From NCBI RefSeq assembly GCF_003026455.1, contig NZ_PYMB01000013.1:58809-122808 (forward strand): 64,000 bases of DNA. Reading direction: 5' to 3'. Source of the stretch: Photobacterium rosenbergii. Its GTDB lineage: Bacteria > Pseudomonadota > Gammaproteobacteria > Enterobacterales > Vibrionaceae. Positions 1-8,503 of this stretch are shown one piece after another (positions within the stretch are counted from its first letter, which is position 1; each line of letters opens with the position of its first letter). Below the pieces are notes generated by a model that saw nothing but the letters and a program-made list of their open reading frames with translations, made no database searches and was not told the origin of the DNA. Both the position numbers and the translations under genes were made by a program.

Positions 1-529
1 AACTCCAACCAATAAAGTTATTAACGGCTAAAAAGTCTGGTGAGGCATATTTCGCCCCATGGATCACGATATGACGCCGGCGGGCATTGTCATTGACCCC
101 TTTAGACAAGCCATCAAGACGCAGTGAGTATCCGTATTTCCCGTAATAGGTCTCAGCCGTTTTAAACACGCCTAAAGAGGTTTGCTTTGAGTTGACGGTG
201 TTAGAAAAGCGCTCTGCCGTTGCACCACCACTCTCAATCCCATGGGTAGTATAGGTATGGTACTTCAACTTTTTATTGGCCAAATCGACAACATAGAACC
301 GTTTTTCATTGGAAGGCCTTCGGTAGTCAATGATCACCAAATTAGGATTAGCCCCCGTCCCTTTGGTCATATAGGCTTCGATACCCTCTTTGAGCAAAGC
401 ATAATCCATTAGGCCGTCCAATGAGGCCCTTGTATAGACTTCGCTAGCAAGATCTTCGATGTGTTCTTCAACAGTACCAGCCTGGGCAATGGTAGAAAAA
501 AGCAAAAGTAGAAGTATTTTTTTGATCAT
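1..529 (-). CDS. L,D-transpeptidase catalytic domain protein (YkuD_2-like), 3' end outside window
   Basis: Reading the minus strand from the ATG at 529 gives an open frame of about 176 codons that runs off the left edge, so the C-terminus is missing. It starts with a signal peptide (MIKKILLLLLFSTIAQA), followed by a region with YRRPSNEKRFYVVDL, a GGATAERFSN segment and HIVIHGAKYASPDF. This pattern fits the murein L,D-transpeptidase catalytic-domain family (YkuD_2), periplasmic enzymes that act on peptidoglycan stem peptides. The catalytic Cys motif would lie beyond the window, so activity cannot be judged. It is divergent from another predicted cell-wall peptidase (747-1379), across about 217 bp that must hold both promoters. 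Confidence 0.75.
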   Translation of the reverse strand, partial: MIKKILLLLLFSTIAQAGTVEEHIEDLASEVYTRASLDGLMDYALLKEGIEAYMTKGTGANPNLVIIDYRRPSNEKRFYVVDLANKKLKYHTYTTHGIESGGATAERFSNTVNSKQTSLGVFKTAETYYGKYGYSLRLDGLSKGVNDNARRRHIVIHGAKYASPDFLAVNNFIGWS

Positions 530-746
530 AGGCAATAACAAAAAGCGACTTTTTTACGACAGAGTTACCTAACTAATTTTAACAGATTAATCGGCAATGA
601 CTTTTTTATCTCACCATTTAAGACAGATTTTCATAGAAAATTACAAATGACAGCTTAAGAAACGACTAAAACCCGCTCAGTCAAATCACCTACACTTAAA
701 CGAATATGTCGATGTATATCCCATCAATACCAATTCAGGATGTAAG

Positions 747-1379
747 ATGAAGTGGATAATGTTGTCGCTATTGTTGGGCTTTTCGAGCGCAAGCCAAGCA
801 GAAGCCGTTGATCTATCAAAGCTTTACGAAGTACACACCGACTTTGACTACAGTGATTTAGTCGTTGAGGTGCAAGGTTTTAAAGTCCCTACTCTGGCAG
901 CATTCCGTGGTTGGGTGCTGATGAACAGGAAAGAAAAGGAGATTCAAGAAGGTTATAAATATTTTCTGGATAATGGAGTCAAAGAAGGCATACCTCTTCA
1001 CCTCATTCTGCTACAAGGTACAGATTGGAGGCTGAGCAACACCACGGTTTTCAACCTACCTGACAAAAAGAACTGGGATAATATGGTGCGGACCTTACTG
1101 TTCGTTCAAGAGCACGTCATGCCAAAAACCGGTTTGCTTATCCCAGTCTCTGGTGACCGTAGCAAAGAATACAACCAACATGCCGGTGGCGCGCCTCGCA
1201 GCTCTCACTTAGATTTCTGTGCGCTTGACATGGTACCGATCAGGAACATCTCCCGTACTGAGCTCCACAAAATCCTTATGGGCGTTTATAACAAAGTCGG
1301 CAGGAAAAACAATATGGGGCTAGGCCTATACAGCGGCGTACGATTCCATATTGATACCTGTGGATATAGAAGCTGGTGA
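747..1379 (+). CDS. Exported M15-type (D-Ala-D-Ala carboxypeptidase-like) zinc peptidase
   Basis: The 210-residue product begins with a clear signal peptide cleaved near residue 19 (SASQAEA). The C-terminal half has SSHLDFCALDMVP and, near the end, GVRFHIDTCGYRSW. The spaced His/Asp pair and the final His are the zinc ligands expected in peptidase M15/YcbK-like enzymes, which trim D-Ala or cross-links of peptidoglycan in the periplasm. AGGA at 737-740 precedes the ATG. The neighbouring divergent gene is an L,D-transpeptidase-like protein, which supports a cell-wall role. The exact substrate is not visible, and the family call rests on motif spacing only. Confidence 0.7.
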   Translation: MKWIMLSLLLGFSSASQAEAVDLSKLYEVHTDFDYSDLVVEVQGFKVPTLAAFRGWVLMNRKEKEIQEGYKYFLDNGVKEGIPLHLILLQGTDWRLSNTTVFNLPDKKNWDNMVRTLLFVQEHVMPKTGLLIPVSGDRSKEYNQHAGGAPRSSHLDFCALDMVPIRNISRTELHKILMGVYNKVGRKNNMGLGLYSGVRFHIDTCGYRSW

Positions 1380-1457
1380 TTGCTTCTAATGACAAACTAC
1401 TCAAAAAGGGGGATTTCTCCTACTTCCCTTCCTTGATCGGAGTGATAAAATGCGCGT

Positions 1458-2156
1458 GTGAACATAGACCAAAATACATATTTATCCGTTCTGATTCACA
1501 TGCTAGAGCACAGCCCGTATCCTGCAGGATTGAAGTCTAAGGATGGCATTTTCGCCTTTGCCAACAAAGCCTACCGTGACTTAGTCAATGCACCATGTGA
1601 TATAGAAGGCCTCACTGATCGTGATCTACCATGTGATACAGCCCAATTTGCATCTGACTTTGTACAGCAAGATAGACAGGCGATATCAGAAAACAAGACA
1701 GTAATAACCATAGATGTGCATAAATATGCTCATGGTTTTGATGCTTATACTTTCGAAAAACGCCCCGTGATCATCAATGGAGAGCCTTGGGGTATCCAAT
1801 TTAGCGCGACCAACTTAAGGGAGTTAGTCAATCTGGCGTCTTTTGCAGAAATCATGGCGCTTAACAGCACAAATACGTCTTTCAGCACCGTCAAGCCTGA
1901 GTGTATGCAGCTTACACCGTCACAGGAAATCGTCCTGTTTTGGCTGTTGCGTGGCCGTCAGACAAAGCAAATTGCACAATTGATTCACCGAACACCGAAG
2001 GCAGTCGAAAAACAAATCTCCAATTTAATTGCACGGTTTGCAGATGTGGGTGTGACTAATCGTGCGACTTTGATCGAATATGCCCGCTGTAATGGCTGGC
2101 TTTCTGTGATTCCAGAACAGCTCTTCAAAACACCAGCCTCGATAATTGTCCAGTAA
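1458..2156 (+). CDS. PAS domain - LuxR-type HTH transcriptional regulator
   Basis: The 232-residue product has an N-terminal PAS-like sensor fold (about residues 10-125, containing SPYPAGLKSKDGIFAFANKAY). A C-terminal LuxR/GerE helix-turn-helix lies at about residues 150-215 (LTPSQEIVLFWLLRGRQTKQIAQ and TPKAVEKQISNL, read as two pieces). It is therefore a DNA-binding regulator with a small-molecule or redox-sensing domain and no receiver domain. The start is a GTG. An ATG at 1450 is in another frame and stops after three codons. A GGAG lies about 15 bases upstream, so the start is uncertain and an internal ATG near 1500 is possible. The ligand and targets are unknown. Confidence 0.8.
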   Translation: MNIDQNTYLSVLIHMLEHSPYPAGLKSKDGIFAFANKAYRDLVNAPCDIEGLTDRDLPCDTAQFASDFVQQDRQAISENKTVITIDVHKYAHGFDAYTFEKRPVIINGEPWGIQFSATNLRELVNLASFAEIMALNSTNTSFSTVKPECMQLTPSQEIVLFWLLRGRQTKQIAQLIHRTPKAVEKQISNLIARFADVGVTNRATLIEYARCNGWLSVIPEQLFKTPASIIVQ

Positions 2157-2191
2157 CCTTGTCGCTACCCGCTTTAGCCAATACTTAGCCT

Positions 2192-2220
2192 AAAAAAAGC
2201 CAGCAGATAAACTGCTGGCT
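2192..2220 (-). terminator. Rho-independent terminator after dkgB
   Basis: GCCAGCAG (2199-2206) pairs with CTGCTGGC (2212-2219). On the minus strand the hairpin is followed by a run of T (complement of the A run at 2192-2198), as expected for termination of dkgB. In the plus direction it can also fold after the PAS-LuxR gene but lacks a T run. Confidence 0.8.
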
Positions 2221-2262
2221 TGAGAGACCTGTCTGTAATGACTTAGGCAAATGGAATCGAAA

Positions 2263-3069
2263 TCAATCCCACTCTGGGGCAAAGTCAGGATTTGCCAAAC
2301 GATGGTTACGATCTAGCTCAGCAATAGCCGCCATATCAGCTTCATCCAGCACCACCTCTGAAGCCTTAAGGTTGCTCTCGATATTGGCACGCTTGGTTGA
2401 AGATGGAATCGTCACAAACTCGTTCTGGCGCATCCAGGCTAGTACCGTCTGAGCCGTTGTTGCTTGGTGCTTTTCAGCAATACGAGCAATAGTTTCATCC
2501 TTAAGTACATCGCCATAAGCAAATGGCATGTAACCCGTCACGATGATTCCATTTTCACGACAGAAGTCGACAACTTTGCGGTTTTGCAGGTAAGGGTGAA
2601 CTTCAACCTGGTTGGTATAGATAGCCTCTGCACCCAAAATATCAATCGCCTGCTGCATCTGGGCAACAGTGAAATTTGAGATGCCAATTTGCTTGGCCAT
2701 TCCCAACTCTTTCACTTCTTTAAGGCTTGCTAGGTAATCTGACATGGCCACTTCTTCGTTTTTCAACGGCCAGTGGATCAGCAGCAGGTCTACATATTCA
2801 ACCTGCAAATCAGCTAGGCTTTGGCGAATGCTTGGCAAGAAAGCCTCTTTACCAAATTTGTCCATCCAGATTTTAGTGGTCAGAAAGATCTCACTACGAG
2901 CAATACCTGAGTCGGCAATGGCAGCACCCACTTCTTTTTCATTGCCGTAGATCTGTGCCGTATCAATGTGACGGTAACCCGCTTCAAGTGCCATCGTCAC
3001 TGAGTTATACGCGTCTTCACCTTTCAGGCGGAAAGTCCCTGCTCCAAGAACCGGCATTGCAATTGTCAT
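2263..3069 (-). CDS. dkgB: 2,5-diketo-D-gluconate reductase B, aldo/keto reductase
   Basis: The 268-residue protein has the family length and sequence of DkgB (YafB), a cytosolic NADPH-dependent aldo/keto reductase that reduces 2,5-diketo-D-gluconate and small aldehydes such as methylglyoxal. The catalytic tetrad is visible as D36, Y41 (HIDTAQIYGNE), K66 (TTKIW) and H99 (LIHWP). The C-terminal cofactor motif IPSSTKRANIESNL binds the 2'-phosphate of NADP. It is followed by its own terminator. A LysR gene lies 160 bp upstream on the same strand and may regulate it, which is inference from position. Confidence 0.9.
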   Translation of the reverse strand: MTIAMPVLGAGTFRLKGEDAYNSVTMALEAGYRHIDTAQIYGNEKEVGAAIADSGIARSEIFLTTKIWMDKFGKEAFLPSIRQSLADLQVEYVDLLLIHWPLKNEEVAMSDYLASLKEVKELGMAKQIGISNFTVAQMQQAIDILGAEAIYTNQVEVHPYLQNRKVVDFCRENGIIVTGYMPFAYGDVLKDETIARIAEKHQATTAQTVLAWMRQNEFVTIPSSTKRANIESNLKASEVVLDEADMAAIAELDRNHRLANPDFAPEWD

Positions 3070-3185
3070 CGTTAAATTCTCTGATGTCTGAAAAACTGAA
3101 TACTAGTTTACGCCATTATTACCATCAAAAAAGACAATAATTCACAAAACACCTTCTCATTTTTTAAGAAAGTATGACAGTCAAC

Positions 3186-3208
3186 AAGCCTGAGTTGAGA
3201 GCAGGCTT
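3186..3208 (-). terminator. Weak hairpin after LysR gene 3229-4116
   Basis: AAGCCTG (3186-3192) and CAGGCTT (3202-3208) form a 7-bp stem. On the minus strand it is followed by only a short T-containing stretch, so it may be a weak terminator between the LysR gene and dkgB. Confidence 0.35.
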
Positions 3209-3228
3209 AATTCACCTAATCATATGAA

Positions 3229-4116
3229 TTACAAAGTAAGTCTTGATTGGATAAAGTCCAAGAAAGCGGTTATCCGTGGCGAAGGGGCAGAATTTTGATA
3301 GTACACCGCCTGCACTGACTCTCGTGGGTGTGGGGACGCAATTAGGCCATCACAAAGACTCACCAACCGCCCCTCGGCAATATCTTTTCCTACCGTAAAC
3401 TGAGACAGCAAAGTGATACCCATTCCAGCCAGACACAACTGACGGATAATTTCGCCGCTGGTCGCCAATGTAGAAAATGTAGGATCCAGTACTTCGTTAA
3501 AAACGGGCCATTTGTTGAGATGTGGTTGACCCGAGAAACCTATAAGCTGGTGTGATAATAGCGACTCGATATTATTTGGCTCTCCATTTTGTGCAATATA
3601 GTCAGGCGAGGCCACCAGCCTCAGAGGGCTTTGCCCAAGCACTCTCGCGTGCAAATTGGAGTCTTTGAGTGTACCGACCCTTATTGCGACATCGGTTCGC
3701 TTCTCTAACAGATCGATAATACTTTCATTGGTCGCCAATTCGACTTCGATATCGGGGTAAGCCGCCTGAAAGGGTTTAATAAGCGGGACAATCTGATGAG
3801 TCATAACACTGCTGGCTGCATCGATTCTCAACCTGCCTTTTGGTGATGATTGCTGCGAACTCAACCTTTCCTGTGCGTCTTGGATCAACATCAGCCCAGC
3901 CCTGACGCTCTGTGCGAACATCAAACCTTCATGGGTTGGCTCAACCCGGCGGGTCGTGCGGTGCAGCAAGCTGCAACCCATAGTCTTTTCCAGATTCGCG
4001 ACCAAACGAGATACTTTGGCTACCTGCATTTCAAGCTGGTTGGCGGCAGCAGAGAAGCCGCCGCAATCTATAACGGCCAAAAAGACTTCCAATTCTTCCG
4101 TTTTCGATTTAATCAT
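3229..4116 (-). CDS. LysR-family transcriptional regulator
   Basis: The product (about 295 residues from the ATG at 4116) has an N-terminal winged HTH (ELEVFLAVIDCGGFSAAANQL, in family register) and a LysR substrate-binding domain (from about residue 90). A longer frame starting at 4146 exists, but it adds ten residues not typical of LysR proteins, so I prefer 4116. This start overlaps the 3' end of the upstream LysR gene by 8 bp, which indicates co-transcription and translational coupling of two LysR genes. Its likely target is the adjacent aldo/keto reductase or the efflux operon. The effector is unknown. Confidence 0.85.
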   Translation of the reverse strand: MIKSKTEELEVFLAVIDCGGFSAAANQLEMQVAKVSRLVANLEKTMGCSLLHRTTRRVEPTHEGLMFAQSVRAGLMLIQDAQERLSSQQSSPKGRLRIDAASSVMTHQIVPLIKPFQAAYPDIEVELATNESIIDLLEKRTDVAIRVGTLKDSNLHARVLGQSPLRLVASPDYIAQNGEPNNIESLLSHQLIGFSGQPHLNKWPVFNEVLDPTFSTLATSGEIIRQLCLAGMGITLLSQFTVGKDIAEGRLVSLCDGLIASPHPRESVQAVYYQNSAPSPRITAFLDFIQSRLTL

Positions 4117-5005
4117 CAGAATGACTCTCCATAGACTCACGGACAAATGCCTGCAACGCCGTCAACCTTGCCGTATTCCGAAGGGAAGGCCGGTAGAGCA
4201 TGTATAGCTCTACCTCGGGCAGGCTATAGTCCTGCAATATAGGCAGCAACGCGCCATCGGCCAATGCCTCACTGACTTGAAATGTTGGTTGCAGGGTAAT
4301 ACCAGCCCCTTCCAATGCAGCTGCCAACATAGCCTGCCCGCTGTTCATGGTAAAACGGGAACTCACCTTTGGTGTTGCGATTTTCTGACCGTCGAAGAAA
4401 CGCCACTTGTATGGAGCCTGCGATAGATTGCTTTGCAGGCATTGATGTTGCTCCAGATCGTCAGGGTGCTGTGGTGTGCCGTATCGTTTGAGGTAGGCTG
4501 GTGACGCACAGGCAATCATCGGATAGCTGCGCAGTTTAGTGGCGACTAGATAGTCATACCCCTCCAAACGCTCTCGGAAAATAACGTCGTAGCCTCCTTT
4601 TTGCATATCCGGTGGGTTGTTATCCAGAGTCAGGTCAATGTCGAGCTTGGGGTATTGCAACTGGAACCTGGCAAGAATAGGCGCCAACGCTTTGATGCCG
4701 AAATTCACCCCGGTGGCTATTTTCAAACTGCCGCTGGGTTCACTCATACTGCGGTAGATATCTTCTTGGGCGGCCTTTAACTCATCCAGCACCACCAAGC
4801 ACCTTTGGTAATACTGCTCCCCCGCAGCCGTCAGGCTTTGAAACCGGGTGGATTTCGCTAATAGCTTGGCACCAATCGTGTTCTCTAACCCCCTGACATG
4901 TTTTCCCACCATCTGGGCGCTGATCCCGCGCTCTTCAGCAACCGCGGCAAACGAGCCCAGCTCTACAGCCCGTACAAAAATCTCAATACTGGTTAAGCGG
5001 TCCAA
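4109..5005 (-). CDS. LysR-family transcriptional regulator, divergent from aaeXAB-like operon (AaeR-like position)
   Basis: The 298-residue protein has the LysR HTH at residues 1-60 (MDRLTSIEIFVRAVELGSF, ISAQMVGKHVRGLE) and an effector-binding domain after about residue 90. It is transcribed away from the DUF1656-HlyD-FUSC efflux genes across a 114-bp region that contains a nested palindrome (5018-5049). That is the usual arrangement of an activator of an aromatic carboxylic acid efflux operon such as AaeR of E. coli. The AaeR role is inferred from position only. The second LysR gene (3229-4116) overlaps its end. Confidence 0.85.
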   Translation of the reverse strand: MDRLTSIEIFVRAVELGSFAAVAEERGISAQMVGKHVRGLENTIGAKLLAKSTRFQSLTAAGEQYYQRCLVVLDELKAAQEDIYRSMSEPSGSLKIATGVNFGIKALAPILARFQLQYPKLDIDLTLDNNPPDMQKGGYDVIFRERLEGYDYLVATKLRSYPMIACASPAYLKRYGTPQHPDDLEQHQCLQSNLSQAPYKWRFFDGQKIATPKVSSRFTMNSGQAMLAAALEGAGITLQPTFQVSEALADGALLPILQDYSLPEVELYMLYRPSLRNTARLTALQAFVRESMESHSDD

Positions 5006-5017
5006 CAGCTTACTCCA

Positions 5018-5049
5018 TGATTAACAATCTTTAGATTCTATTTTAATCA
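5018..5049. promoter_or_regulatory. Nested palindrome, candidate LysR operator between the LysR gene and aaeX
   Basis: TGATTAA (5018-5024) pairs with TTAATCA (5043-5049), and between them AATCT-TT-AGATT (5026-5037) is itself palindromic. Position in the divergent promoter region makes it a reasonable LysR-binding site. This is by sequence symmetry only. Confidence 0.45.
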
Positions 5050-5119
5050 ACATTAGAAACCAAGAGTTTCGATTGTATTCCCTTTTCAACGATTTATCGC
5101 CAATGCGATAAGCAATAAC

Positions 5120-5371
5120 ATGCTCCATCGCTTTTTGACCAACAAGAGAAAAACTGTGTCGTTTGCCGTTCCCCATGAAATTGCCTTTGGCGATCTCTAC
5201 CTTCCCCCATTGCTGGTCGCCGCCCTGTTAGGCTTGATATGCACGTCCTTAACAGTCCGGATATTAAACCGACTTCGTTGGTTTCGTCATGTCGCCAGCC
5301 CACCGTTAGTCGAGCTATCACTAGCGGTTATTTACACCGTTGTTGTCGGTACTTACGTTTTTCCTTCTTGA
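5120..5371 (+). CDS. aaeX: DUF1656 small membrane protein (AaeX-like)
   Basis: The 83-residue protein contains the DUF1656 pattern EIAFGDLYLPPLLVAALLG and two hydrophobic segments (about residues 28-45 and 65-80). Members of this family are encoded first in operons with an HlyD-like fusion protein and a FUSC-type permease, as here and in aaeXAB. The function of the small protein itself is unknown. It has a longer N-terminus than E. coli AaeX (67 residues), so the start could lie further in. It ends 17 bp before the next gene. Confidence 0.75.
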   Translation: MLHRFLTNKRKTVSFAVPHEIAFGDLYLPPLLVAALLGLICTSLTVRILNRLRWFRHVASPPLVELSLAVIYTVVVGTYVFPS

Positions 5372-5388
5372 TTTCTTCGGAGCTTACT

Positions 5389-6270
5389 TTGTTCAAACGT
5401 TTAAGCGTCACCTTTTGCCTGGTGCTATTGGCCATTGCCGCCATTGGTTGGAAATATCAGCAATATCTACAAAACCCTTGGACCCGTGATGGCCAGATCC
5501 GCGCTCAGGTTATTCAAGTGACCCCACGTGTTACCGGACCAATTATTAATCTGGCTATCCATGACAACAGTGAAGTGAAAGCCGGTGACTTACTGTTTGA
5601 AATCGACCCACGTACTTACAAAGCGGCACTAGCTAAAGCCCATGCCAGCCTCAGTCAAGCACAAGCTCTATTGAAAAAAGCCCAAGATGAAGCCAAACGC
5701 GGCCACTCCCTATCTCGCCGCCAGCCGGGCTCTATTTCGCAACTGTCACTCAGCCAGCTAAACAATGCTGTCGAATCAGCCCAAGCTGGCGTCATGGTCG
5801 CCAAAGCTGCTTTAGAAGAAGCCGAACTCAACCTCAGTTTTACTAAAGTGACCGCGCCGGTAGACGGATTTATTACCAATCTTACGTTGAGAATGGGTAG
5901 CCAGGTGGTAGCCAACCAACCGGTCGTTGCCCTTGTCGATAAAAACAGTTTCTGGATTGAAGGTTTCTTCAAGGAAACTGACATCCATGATGTTGCACTC
6001 GGAGAGCAAGCCGTTGTCACTTTGATGGCCTATGGCGATCACCCGCTTCAGGGCACGGTCGAAAGTATCGGTTACGGAATCGCCCATCAAGATGGCAGCA
6101 CCGGCGTTTCTCTATTGCCTAACGTCAATCCCAATTTCCAATGGATCCGTCTTGCACAACGAATACCGGTCAGAGTTGCGCTTGATAACGTTCCGGAACC
6201 AATACAGTTACGGGTCGGGGCTACCGCTTCAATCATGATCAACAAATCGCACCGTCAAACTGCATTGTAA
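5389..6270 (+). CDS. aaeA: HlyD-family membrane fusion protein of aromatic acid efflux pump (AaeA-like)
   Basis: From the TTG at 5389 (GGAG at 5379-5382, in frame) the product is 293 residues, close to the 310 of E. coli AaeA. The longer frame from 5239 overlaps the upstream gene and adds a non-homologous stretch. An N-terminal anchor helix (FCLVLLAIAAIGW) is followed by the motif NPWTRDGQIRAQV, a lipoyl/barrel-sandwich domain split by a coiled-coil hairpin (about residues 80-155), and a beta-barrel domain. It should join the FUSC permease to an outer-membrane channel. The upstream frame is better explained by the DUF1656 gene. Confidence 0.85.
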   Translation: MFKRLSVTFCLVLLAIAAIGWKYQQYLQNPWTRDGQIRAQVIQVTPRVTGPIINLAIHDNSEVKAGDLLFEIDPRTYKAALAKAHASLSQAQALLKKAQDEAKRGHSLSRRQPGSISQLSLSQLNNAVESAQAGVMVAKAALEEAELNLSFTKVTAPVDGFITNLTLRMGSQVVANQPVVALVDKNSFWIEGFFKETDIHDVALGEQAVVTLMAYGDHPLQGTVESIGYGIAHQDGSTGVSLLPNVNPNFQWIRLAQRIPVRVALDNVPEPIQLRVGATASIMINKSHRQTAL

Positions 6271-6279
6271 GGACTTGCC

Positions 6280-8427
6280 ATGCTCAACCCACGTTGTATA
6301 TTGCCGCTAAAAGTGGCTATTGCCCTGACTTTGGCCATAGTCAGTGCGCTATGGCTAGGCTGGGAACGTCCCTATTGGGCAGGCTTCGCTGTCGTCGTTA
6401 TGGCAGCAACAGAAACCTCGGGGCACTCGTTGAAAAAAGGCCGCCACCGCCTTGTGGGTACCTTAATCGGGGTCATGGCAGCTTTTATTCTGGTGGCAAG
6501 TTTTGCCCAGCAACCTTTGCCGTTCCTGCTTGGCTACAGTCTTTTTGCTGCCCTTTGTGTCTATCTGCAAGGAAACCCACGAAGTGGTTATATGTGGACT
6601 ATCTGCCTGATGGTGTGCTCATTGGTGTTAGTCATGGGCAAGCTACTACCAGAACTCACCTTCTCGATGGCCGTGTTACGGGTTCAGGAAACCGTTCTCG
6701 GTATCCTCTGCTTTACTCTGGTCTTCAGCCTATTGTGGCCAAGCTCCAGCCGAACAGTGGTTATTTCAACCCTACAGCTTTACTTCGATAATCAAATCAA
6801 ACAGCTTCAAGTTGCCAAAGACGAGCTTGCTGAACAGGGAAGCTTTACCAAGGAGCTCAATCTGGGTGATAGCCTTAGGCAATTAACCCGCTTGGAAGAC
6901 TTAATCTACGCGGCCAGTGCCGACAGCTATCACATCACTCAGGATTACGCCAAGTGGCAAGCCTTACTTAGGCAGCTAAATCAATGGGCTTTGCTATGTG
7001 GCCACTTGGCAGAACTCAATGACCAAATAAAAGAGAAAGTAACACCGGGGCAAACAGCCGTATTGGCATCCTTAATAGATAGGCTAAGCCAAAGGGCACA
7101 TACCGCCTTGGCGATACTTGATAATAAGCCGAAAAACGGAACAATAGGTATTCAGGCAATGCCTTGTCAGGTGTCTTTACTGAATTCATCACAGCATGGT
7201 GTAAACAACCAAAATCAACATGGCGCAACCCTGATTTTAGGCACACTTCTTACTGAGTTGGACCAACTGCAGTTTGACATAGTAGAGGCCCTTTCCGACT
7301 TGACTGGGACGACCAACTCAAAAAAGACAAGTAAAGAGCGCCGTTACAAGGAGAAATGGGTATTTCGCCCAGACAGCGCTATTGCAGCATTGAAGGCCTT
7401 CCTGGTGATTTGGGTATGTATCGCTTTATGGCTACTGATACCTATGCCCGGCGGTGCTATGATCGTACTGCTCGGTGCCATACTCAGTACCGTGGTTTTG
7501 TCATTGCCCTTTGCCAACGTCAAGACCCTGCTGTTTTCCATGCTCGGCTGGTCATTGTTCGTCCTTGCCCAATATGTCCTGCTAATGCCTATGCTGACCG
7601 AACTCTGGCAACTTGCAGCCTTTTATTTCGTTAACGCCTTTGGCATTTGGTACCTGTTGAACCAACCACAACAGGTACTTCAGCGCATGCTTGGTAGCCA
7701 GCTGTTAATAATGATGACAAGTGGGGCGATGCAATTGACACCCGTGTACGATATCCAACTAGCCCTCCTGCAGTTGATCCTCATCATTGTTGTAATGTTG
7801 ATTGTTTTCTTCATCAACCATTTGGTGTTCCCCAATACACCGGAGTCTACCTTTTTACGGGAGTTGGGGCGATTGCGCAGCGGTCTAAAACACGCAATGG
7901 ATAGACACTGCGCCCCTAGCAAGTCCTTCCAGTTTTATCCTGATCCGCTTCGCTCGGTCGCAATGGCAGAGAATGCGGCAAGTAGAATAAACTGGGCCAC
8001 CTACCCCGAAGTGGATGCTAAGAAAGTCAGCGAGCTGATCAATAGCGCATACAAAGCCTGCCTGCTCTATTGGGCGTTTAAAGACAACCACCAACGTTGG
8101 CAACTCTCCACCCGCTCAAAAGCTATAGAGGTGCTGGTTGCAAAGATTATGAATTCGCTGGCAGGTATATTAGAAGAATCAATCATCAGTGAGGCATTGA
8201 CAGCCCACCAGCAGCAACTTGATGATTTATTGGGTGAACTCCAGCATTACTTAATCGGGCTAGATAGAGAGTCAGTATTGCAATTTGCTCTCAATGTGGA
8301 GGATGTCGATGCCAGTTATAGGCTTCTGACATCCTTAAAACTGCTTATCGCATCGCTGAAATCACTAAGCAGCAATGTGCAAAAAAGCGAGGTTCACCAT
8401 TTGCGACTACAACCTTTTGCCGTTTAA
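6280..8427 (+). CDS. aaeB: FUSC-family inner membrane efflux protein (AaeB-like)
   Basis: The 715-residue protein has two blocks of transmembrane helices (about residues 10-160 and 365-510), separated and followed by soluble regions. This is the FUSC/AaeB architecture of pumps for hydroxylated aromatic carboxylic acids. It is slightly longer than E. coli AaeB (655 residues). It starts 9 bp after the fusion protein gene and closes the three-gene operon. The substrate is inferred from the family and not proved. Confidence 0.85.
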   Translation: MLNPRCILPLKVAIALTLAIVSALWLGWERPYWAGFAVVVMAATETSGHSLKKGRHRLVGTLIGVMAAFILVASFAQQPLPFLLGYSLFAALCVYLQGNPRSGYMWTICLMVCSLVLVMGKLLPELTFSMAVLRVQETVLGILCFTLVFSLLWPSSSRTVVISTLQLYFDNQIKQLQVAKDELAEQGSFTKELNLGDSLRQLTRLEDLIYAASADSYHITQDYAKWQALLRQLNQWALLCGHLAELNDQIKEKVTPGQTAVLASLIDRLSQRAHTALAILDNKPKNGTIGIQAMPCQVSLLNSSQHGVNNQNQHGATLILGTLLTELDQLQFDIVEALSDLTGTTNSKKTSKERRYKEKWVFRPDSAIAALKAFLVIWVCIALWLLIPMPGGAMIVLLGAILSTVVLSLPFANVKTLLFSMLGWSLFVLAQYVLLMPMLTELWQLAAFYFVNAFGIWYLLNQPQQVLQRMLGSQLLIMMTSGAMQLTPVYDIQLALLQLILIIVVMLIVFFINHLVFPNTPESTFLRELGRLRSGLKHAMDRHCAPSKSFQFYPDPLRSVAMAENAASRINWATYPEVDAKKVSELINSAYKACLLYWAFKDNHQRWQLSTRSKAIEVLVAKIMNSLAGILEESIISEALTAHQQQLDDLLGELQHYLIGLDRESVLQFALNVEDVDASYRLLTSLKLLIASLKSLSSNVQKSEVHHLRLQPFAV

Positions 8428-8444
8428 CCCTCACATAGCAAAAC

Positions 8445-8479
8445 GCCACCGTACAGCCCAAGATTCGGCTGGCGGTGGC
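8445..8479. terminator. Bidirectional hairpin between aaeB and the hydrolase gene
   Basis: GCCACCG (8445-8451) pairs with CGGTGGC (8473-8479), with an inner AGCC/GGCT pair (8455-8458, 8467-8470). It lies between convergent genes and can serve both, though T runs are short on each side. Confidence 0.5.
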
Positions 8480-8503
8480 ATTTAGCAGAATGCCTTTAGT
8501 GAG

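Noticed and set aside
5239..5388. Longer start for the AaeA-like protein
   Set aside because: It overlaps the DUF1656 gene and adds residues unlike HlyD proteins; TTG 5389 has GGAG upstream.
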